A DNA stretch of 64,000 nt from Filibacter tadaridae (GTDB lineage Bacteria; Bacillota; Bacilli; Bacillales_A; Planococcaceae), in contig NZ_UXAV01000041.1 of the NCBI RefSeq assembly GCF_900609045.1, positions 105,929-169,928 of the forward strand, given 5' to 3'. The position numbers and the translations under genes are program-made. The notes under the pieces are model-generated. The model worked only from the letters and a program-made list of their open reading frames with translations, made no database searches and was not told where the DNA came from. Below are positions 63,589 to 64,000 of the stretch, one piece after another; position 1 is the first letter of the stretch; the number at the start of each line of letters is the position of its first letter.

Positions 63589-64000
63589 GGGTGCACAACG
63601 CCTTTCTCTGTCGATTTAAATTGTCTTAAATGTTGGCATAAAGAATCCTCTCAACAACGCTTGGCGCTTGGGGATGCCTCCCGCAATAAGCCAGACAAAA
63701 GACCGCGAGGCCGCTGAAAAAGTCCGACTCTCTTCAAATCCCGTTGATTTTCGTTCCGAGCGGACGCTTTCCGCGGGCACGGCTTCAGCCGCTTCCCTCG
63801 CTGCGCTCAGTCCAGGGTCTTCAACTCGTGCTGTTCCCGCTGGAGTCGCCGCTCTCCACTACAATCAACTAGTTCTTACTATAAAAAAGTACCCCAGATA
63901 AAACGATCTTTCACTCAGTAGAGAAAAGGTCGTTTTTTTTGTATAATGAAAGTAACAATTATCCTAGGCGGTGTTCCCGATGATCTCCAACCAACAGTCC
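63589..64000. other. Gene-poor end of the window
   Basis: Contains the GC-rich repeat at 63650-63885, an imperfect hairpin ACGATCTTTC/GAAAAGGTCGT with eight T (63901-63941), a -10-like TATAAT near 63942 and an open start at the very end (ATG 63980, MISNQQS) that may be a truncated gene. No firm call. Confidence 0.4.
63650..63885. repeat. GC-rich dispersed intergenic repeat
   Basis: Segments such as GAGCGGACGCTTTCCGCGGG, CACGGCTTCAGCCGCTTCC, CTCGCTGCGCTCAGTCCAGG and TCTTCAACTCGTGCTGTTCC are clearly richer in GC than the surroundings and recur, in my recollection, between genes in many Bacillales genomes. No second copy is in this window. Confidence 0.55.

Noticed and set aside
63668..63901. 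77-codon frame in the GC-rich end region
   Set aside because: Lies in the dispersed GC-rich repeat and has no convincing ribosome site.

Overview
The window looks like an AT-rich Firmicute chromosome, most probably a Planococcaceae member close to Sporosarcina. This rests on gene content: a gntRKPZ-type gluconate operon, ykoFEDC under a TPP riboswitch, GlpP antitermination, RocB-like and YitT-like genes, and a Bacillaceae-1 type RNA. It also rests on strong GGAGG-type ribosome sites with frequent GTG/TTG starts. The genus is inference. No rRNA, tRNA, CRISPR array, prophage or intact insertion sequence was seen.

Layout. 0.2-5.4 kb: gluconate operon (gntR-gntK-gntP-gnd, minus strand) with a readable promoter, GntR operator and cre. 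5.5-13.1 kb: single genes (metalloprotease, VOC enzyme, 2-hydroxyacid dehydrogenase, AlkD-like protein, Dus). This stretch also has a pair of small paralogous proteins, a structured RNA between them, and several families of short dispersed repeats. 13.6-17.2 kb: thiamine-precursor ECF transporter ykoFEDC behind a TPP riboswitch. 17.4-25.3 kb: glpX, then a predicted tetritol (erythritol/threitol) catabolic cluster: rpiB-dhaK-dhaL, a polyol permease and EltD-like dehydrogenase, a divergent DeoR regulator, and a decayed SDR dehydrogenase. 25.4-31.4 kb: possible group II intron remnants, a divergent large catalase, an STM3941-like membrane protein and an arylsulfotransferase-family protein.

31.5-35.9 kb: IclR regulator divergent from an AgcS symporter and a RocB-like M20 hydrolase, with two tandem IclR-like boxes and a cre. 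36-41.8 kb: small membrane protein, two lipoproteins (one frameshifted), WYL regulator, an unknown protein and a 904-residue beta-CASP nuclease-like protein. 41.9-46.1 kb: a dehydrogenase / beta-lactamase-fold / LysR module bracketed by two arrays of the same 42-bp tandem repeat. 46.1-52 kb: GT51 transglycosylase, then glpD-glpP-glpF-glpK with GlpP-type leader terminators. 52-57.4 kb: small membrane peptide, YitT, a ComEC-like secreted beta-lactamase-fold lipoprotein with a DUF3006 partner, and a CDF transporter. 57.5-63.6 kb: acyl-CoA degradation operon (TetR, 3-hydroxyacyl-CoA dehydrogenase, APH-type kinase, ComB-like phosphatase, FadE, quinone reductase). The last 400 bases hold a GC-rich dispersed repeat.

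Together the genes describe a soil heterotroph that takes up gluconate, polyols, glycerol, amino acids and fatty acids under catabolite control. Several genes are decaying: the SDR, a DUF2798 protein, one lipoprotein and possibly a small membrane protein.
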